Part shown: in pieces, positions 60,744 to 64,000 of the stretch
Layout of the letters: each line of letters begins with the position of its first letter
Position numbering within the stretch: the stretch's first letter is position 1
Assembly: GCA_910577665.1 (NCBI GenBank)
Contig: CAJTOJ010000014.1
Location: 22,389-86,388, forward strand
DNA from: an uncultured Acetatifactor sp.
Lineage (GTDB): Bacteria > Bacillota > Clostridia > Lachnospirales > Lachnospiraceae
Length of the DNA: 64,000 nt
Direction of reading: 5' to 3'
Notes under the pieces: generated by a model
Databases searched by the model: none
Seen by the model: only the letters and a program-made list of their open reading frames with translations
What the model was told of the DNA's origin: nothing
Made by a program: the position numbers and the translations under genes

Positions 60744-60772
60744 ATTTTATCATATGCATTATATAATTACAA
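60744..60772 (-). promoter_or_regulatory. Promoter candidate for the uncharacterised membrane protein
   Basis: On the minus strand TTGTAA (60767-60772) and TAAAAT (60744-60749) are 17 bp apart, about 240 bp upstream of the start at 60504, giving a long leader with no other gene in 60505-60823. The left part of the gap is GC-richer and holds no plausible frame. Confidence 0.45.
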
Positions 60773-60823
60773 TGCTATTCTTAAATGAATGAAATACAGT
60801 AACAACGCACATGTCATTGATGC

Positions 60824-62143
60824 TTACTGCCCATTGTCTCTCGTGGGCAGGCTGCGGAAATAATGTATCCCGCACCCCGATGCCAGCACCAGACACACAC
60901 ATTCTGACACCAGTGTTGCATACCACAGTCCTTGATCTCCGAAGAAATATGACATGACTGCCAGACTGGATACCAGCAGCACCAGGCTCCGGCCAAAGGA
61001 GATGGCGAAAGCCGGAGCAGGACGGTTCATGGCAGTGAGAAATCCCGCGAATACCACATTGAATCCCATGACCAGGAAGGAGCAGGCATACATTCGCAGC
61101 GCCTTCACGGTATAGGGGAAGATGGCACTGTCTGCTTCCAGGAAAGCAGATACAAGCAAAGGGGCGCCGGCTTGAGCCAGGGAAAAGGAGACTGCGCCGA
61201 AAAGGGCAACGGAGACCAGTCCATATTTTAACAGTTTATGACATTCATATCGCTTGTTTGCACCCAGGGAGAAACTGATCAGAGGCTGCATTCCCTGGGC
61301 GGTACCCGTCATGGTCATCAGTACCAGGGTATTCACATAGCTGATGACAGTGTAGGTGGGCAGTGCCTGTTCCCCGATGACCTGGAGGATGGTGCGGTTG
61401 AAGAAGAACACCACCAGTCCGTTGGACATCTCTCCCAGTCCTTCCGAAAGCCCCAGGGGCACGATGCGCCTGTATAAGTTCAGCCGGGGATGGAAGCGGT
61501 CGAACCGGAGCCTGTCCCTGTGGGTGAGGAAATACACCAAAAACACCAGGGTGGAAGTGACCTGGGCCAGTCCTGTGGCCAGGGCAGCACCCCATACGCC
61601 CCAATGGAATACCAGGACGAACAGGGCATCCAGCGCCACATTCATCAGTCCGCAGGAGAGCACTCCCAGGGTGCTGACCTGCGGCGCCCCGTTGGCTTTC
61701 ACCTGGACCTCCAGATTGTAGGAGATGGTGAAGAAAAGGGCAAACAGGGCGATAGTCCCCACATACTCTTCCACATAGGACAGGGTATCTGGTGTGGCAC
61801 CCAGGAACAGGGCCACCTGCCGCTTGAACAGCAGGACCAGCACAGAGATCACCAGACTGACAATGCCCGTCACGGCCAGGTTCTGATTGAAGAGATCCCT
61901 GGCGTGCTCCAGGTCTCCCCTGCCCAGGGCAATGGAGATCAGGGTGGAGGTACCTGTGGCCAGCAGGACACCCAGCATGAAGACAAACGAGGTAAAGGGC
62001 ATGGAGAGGTTCACCGCTGCCAGGGCAGTCTCCCCTACGCCCCGGGCCACGAAGATGCCATCCACCATGGTATACAGGGAAAAGGCCCACATGGAGGCAA
62101 TGGAGGGAAGGATAAAACGGATATATTTTTTGCGTAAATTCAT
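60824..62143 (-). CDS. MATE-family multidrug efflux transporter (MepA-like)
   Basis: A 439-residue protein with 12 predicted helices in two halves. The first half opens MNLRKKYIRFILPSIASMWAFSLYTMVDGIFVARGVGETALAAVNL, the pattern of clostridial MATE exporters, and the second half has ILQVIGEQALPTYTVISYVNTLV and QGMQPLISFSLGANKR. ATG 62143 fits the family N-terminus; in-frame starts upstream (to 62209) have no good ribosome site. It exports drugs or metabolites with Na+ or H+. It lies 142 bp downstream of the second MATE gene on the same strand. Confidence 0.9.
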   Translation of the reverse strand: MNLRKKYIRFILPSIASMWAFSLYTMVDGIFVARGVGETALAAVNLSMPFTSFVFMLGVLLATGTSTLISIALGRGDLEHARDLFNQNLAVTGIVSLVISVLVLLFKRQVALFLGATPDTLSYVEEYVGTIALFALFFTISYNLEVQVKANGAPQVSTLGVLSCGLMNVALDALFVLVFHWGVWGAALATGLAQVTSTLVFLVYFLTHRDRLRFDRFHPRLNLYRRIVPLGLSEGLGEMSNGLVVFFFNRTILQVIGEQALPTYTVISYVNTLVLMTMTGTAQGMQPLISFSLGANKRYECHKLLKYGLVSVALFGAVSFSLAQAGAPLLVSAFLEADSAIFPYTVKALRMYACSFLVMGFNVVFAGFLTAMNRPAPAFAISFGRSLVLLVSSLAVMSYFFGDQGLWYATLVSECVCLVLASGCGIHYFRSLPTRDNGQ

Positions 62144-62285
62144 TTCTAAACCCCATGCCGGCCTTTGGCTGGCACTCATTTCAATATTTGCTTTTTGATG
62201 ACAGACCACAGGCCTGCCATCGGAAGTTTACGTTCAGACTTCCAGACATCCTGCAGGATCCCATCAAAAGAACTTTTTCCACCAA

Positions 62286-63665
62286 TTAGGAAGTACCATT
62301 ATCCTCTGTGGCTTCTGCATCCGCAGGCAGTTTCCGGACAGTCAGAAAATAGCTGGACACCAGTACCACATCCGCCCCGGTCCAGGCGGCGATCTCTGCC
62401 AGGTAGATACCCATCTGTCCGATGATACCCGGCAGGATCAGGGCCGCGGCAGTACGCATGACGAATTCCGCAATGCCGGAAGCCATGGGCAGCAGGGTGT
62501 TTCCCATGCCCTGGATGGCAGCACGGGTCACATGGAGGATATAGAGGATGGGAAGGCAGACACTCATCACGGCCAGATAGGTGTAGGCCACCTGCAGGGT
62601 GGCTTCCACTTCGGCAGGAGTGCCGGAGATGAACCATCCCAGGATCACTTTTCCAAATACCAGCATCACTGCGGCAATGGACACGGAGGTTACCAGGGCG
62701 ATCACCAGGGCAGAACGCATGCCTTGGCGGATCCGTTTTGTCTTCCCGGCCCCCAGATTCTGGCCTACATAGGTGATCATGGCGTAGCCATATGAGGTGG
62801 CGGCGATCTCCAGCACCCCGTAAAGCTTGTTGGCGGCTGTGTACCCGGCGATGAAGATCACGCCGAAGCCATTGACCACGAACTGGATGATCATGCCCCC
62901 GATGGCAATGATACAGTTCTGGAAAGCCATGGGGAAACCAAGCCCCAGAAGCTTCAGTCCCAGGCTGCCCTGGAAACGGAAATCTGCCCGGGATAACCTT
63001 AGGATATCCAGTTTCCCGATATAATACAGGCAGTACAGCCCGGATACAAGCTGTGCAATCAGGGTGGCGATAGCAGCTCCGGCGATCCCCCACTGTAAGC
63101 CCATCACAAAGAGCAGATCCAGTACGATATTGGTTATGGAAGCTACAATCATGGCGTGAAGAGGTGTCCTGCCATCTCCCAGGGAACGCAGGATACAGGC
63201 GAACAGGTTGTAGGCCATCACCACCGGGATCCCCAGGAACATAATACGCAGGTACAAGGTTGTGCCACCCAGGATATCCCCCGGTGTCTGGAGCAGGGCC
63301 AGCACGGGATTTACGGCAAGCTGTCCCCCTGCCACCAGGAAAAGGGCAAAGAACACAGACAGTAGACCGGATATGCCCACTACCCTCCGCAGTCTGTCAT
63401 AATGTGCCGCCCCGAACTCCTGGGCCATTAGGATGCCGAAGCCCTGGGTAAAGCCCTGGACGATACCAAGCATCATCCAGTTCATCCAGTCTGCTGCTCC
63501 CAGGGCCGCCAGGGCGGACACACCCAGATATTTTCCAACCACCATGGTGTCCACCACCGTGTAGAGCTGCTGGAATACATTGCCTGCCATCAGAGGCAGG
63601 GCAAAGCCGAGGATCAGGGAGCCAGGGGCACCCTGGGTCATGTTTTTCGTGCGGGATGTGGTCAT
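62286..63665 (-). CDS. MATE-family efflux transporter
   Basis: A 459-residue protein with 12 predicted helices. Landmarks are FALPLMAGNVFQQLYTVVDTMVVGKYLGVSALAALGA in helices 1-2 and TYVGQNLGAGKTKRIRQGM after helix 8, a MATE core motif. The ATG at 63665 has a GGAG upstream. It is not a close copy of the downstream MATE protein (different N-terminus and loops), so the pair is an old duplication or a chance neighbour, not a recent tandem copy. Substrate unknown. Confidence 0.92.
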   Translation of the reverse strand: MTTSRTKNMTQGAPGSLILGFALPLMAGNVFQQLYTVVDTMVVGKYLGVSALAALGAADWMNWMMLGIVQGFTQGFGILMAQEFGAAHYDRLRRVVGISGLLSVFFALFLVAGGQLAVNPVLALLQTPGDILGGTTLYLRIMFLGIPVVMAYNLFACILRSLGDGRTPLHAMIVASITNIVLDLLFVMGLQWGIAGAAIATLIAQLVSGLYCLYYIGKLDILRLSRADFRFQGSLGLKLLGLGFPMAFQNCIIAIGGMIIQFVVNGFGVIFIAGYTAANKLYGVLEIAATSYGYAMITYVGQNLGAGKTKRIRQGMRSALVIALVTSVSIAAVMLVFGKVILGWFISGTPAEVEATLQVAYTYLAVMSVCLPILYILHVTRAAIQGMGNTLLPMASGIAEFVMRTAAALILPGIIGQMGIYLAEIAAWTGADVVLVSSYFLTVRKLPADAEATEDNGTS

Positions 63666-64000
63666 CTTATACTCCGTTTCGTGCGTTCTGGTTATGCTTG
63701 TGGTGTGCGACAGGTTCCTAAAATATACACCAGTTTATGGTGCACAGGTGTTTTCTGCTGTTCTGTAGTTCTGTTGCTGTATTTACAGTACTCTGCTGCC
63801 TAATACAGGTACCAGGCCGGAAGCCTGCATGCTTTTCCTGGCATACAGGGCTATCTTCGTAACATAACATGGGCAGTGACTAAAGTCAATAGTGTGGGTG
63901 TGAATAGGGAGTAAACAGTAATGCTTGTATTGTTTCTTGCTTTTAATTCCCGCGAGCAACGAGCCAAGTGGGCATGCTTGCATGCACATTTGGCGACTGC
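63666..64000. repeat. Right-edge intergenic region with long hairpin
   Basis: No gene in the last 335 bp. GCCAAGTG-GCATGC (63963 onward) pairs with GCATGC-CATTTGGC ending at 63994 around a TT loop, with one unpaired base on each side. The stem includes the word GCATGCTTGCATGC that recurs in part at 34097-34108. The segment GTAAACAGTAATG near 63911 is a decayed copy of the terminal word of the 135-bp repeats. Confidence 0.6.

Noticed and set aside
60824..63665. Recent tandem duplication of a MATE gene
   Set aside because: The two proteins differ in N-terminus, loops and motifs, so any duplication is ancient.

Overview
The window looks like chromosome from an anaerobic, spore-forming gut member of the Lachnospiraceae (Bacillota, Clostridia). 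Pointers are a SpoVAF-type germination protein and YtaF, a rubrerythrin / high-molecular-weight rubredoxin / PerR set, an anaerobic sulfatase maturase, LuxS with Pfs, several glycan hydrolases (GH4, GH13, GH36, GH42), and AGGAGG-type ribosome binding sites. The assignment is inferred from gene families; no rRNA or other phylogenetic marker is present.

Layout. 1-3.6 kb: a divergent cluster of an SF2 helicase (cut by the window edge) against a small unknown protein and two BrxC/BrxD-like (DUF2791) P-loop ATPases, the best candidate for an uncharacterised DNA-processing or defence system. 3.6-10.9 kb: spoVAF, ytaF, a polysaccharide deacetylase, ywlG, murG, a TSCPD protein and an AraC regulator. 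11.3-15.8 kb: an alpha-galacturonidase (lplD-like) behind a leader of four hairpins, a membrane protein with 13-residue repeats, a hydroxyacid dehydrogenase and a GtrA protein. 15.7-17.1 kb: pfs and luxS, the AI-2/methyl-cycle pair. 17.4-26.8 kb: an XRE regulator, a glycogen-debranching-type GH13 enzyme, a four-gene carbohydrate ABC transporter and a secreted lipoprotein. 27-31.4 kb: DUF2971 protein, NUDIX hydrolase, GH36 alpha-galactosidase. 31.4-32.0 kb: a frameshifted HUH Rep gene beside a tRNA-Lys 3' half, the scar of a mobile element.

32.1-34 kb: oxidative-stress genes (rubrerythrin, Hrb, PerR) with two PerR-box-like sites 20 bp apart. 34.3-43.6 kb: two solute-binding lipoproteins with 5'-nucleotidase-C-like tails, a hybrid histidine kinase, a sulfatase and its radical-SAM maturase, which together suggest sensing and desulfation of a sulfated glycan. 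43.5-52.9 kb: DUF89 phosphatase, TatD, GH42 beta-galactosidase, an ECF sigma factor with a putative membrane partner, and a DUF2975-XRE-DUF4173 operon behind a perfect 57-nt palindrome. 53-59.2 kb: a visibly AT-richer block with an ABC-2 exporter, a lipoprotein and an AgrC/LytTR-type two-component system, probably acquired. 59.4-63.7 kb: an unknown membrane protein and two MATE transporters.

Intergenic regions hold copies and half copies of a ~135-bp repeat whose ends resemble GTTRCTGTTCAC in inverted orientation, plus other hairpin repeats. Several conserved enzymes (MalK-type ATPase, GH42, TatD, NUDIX) carry extra low-complexity segments.
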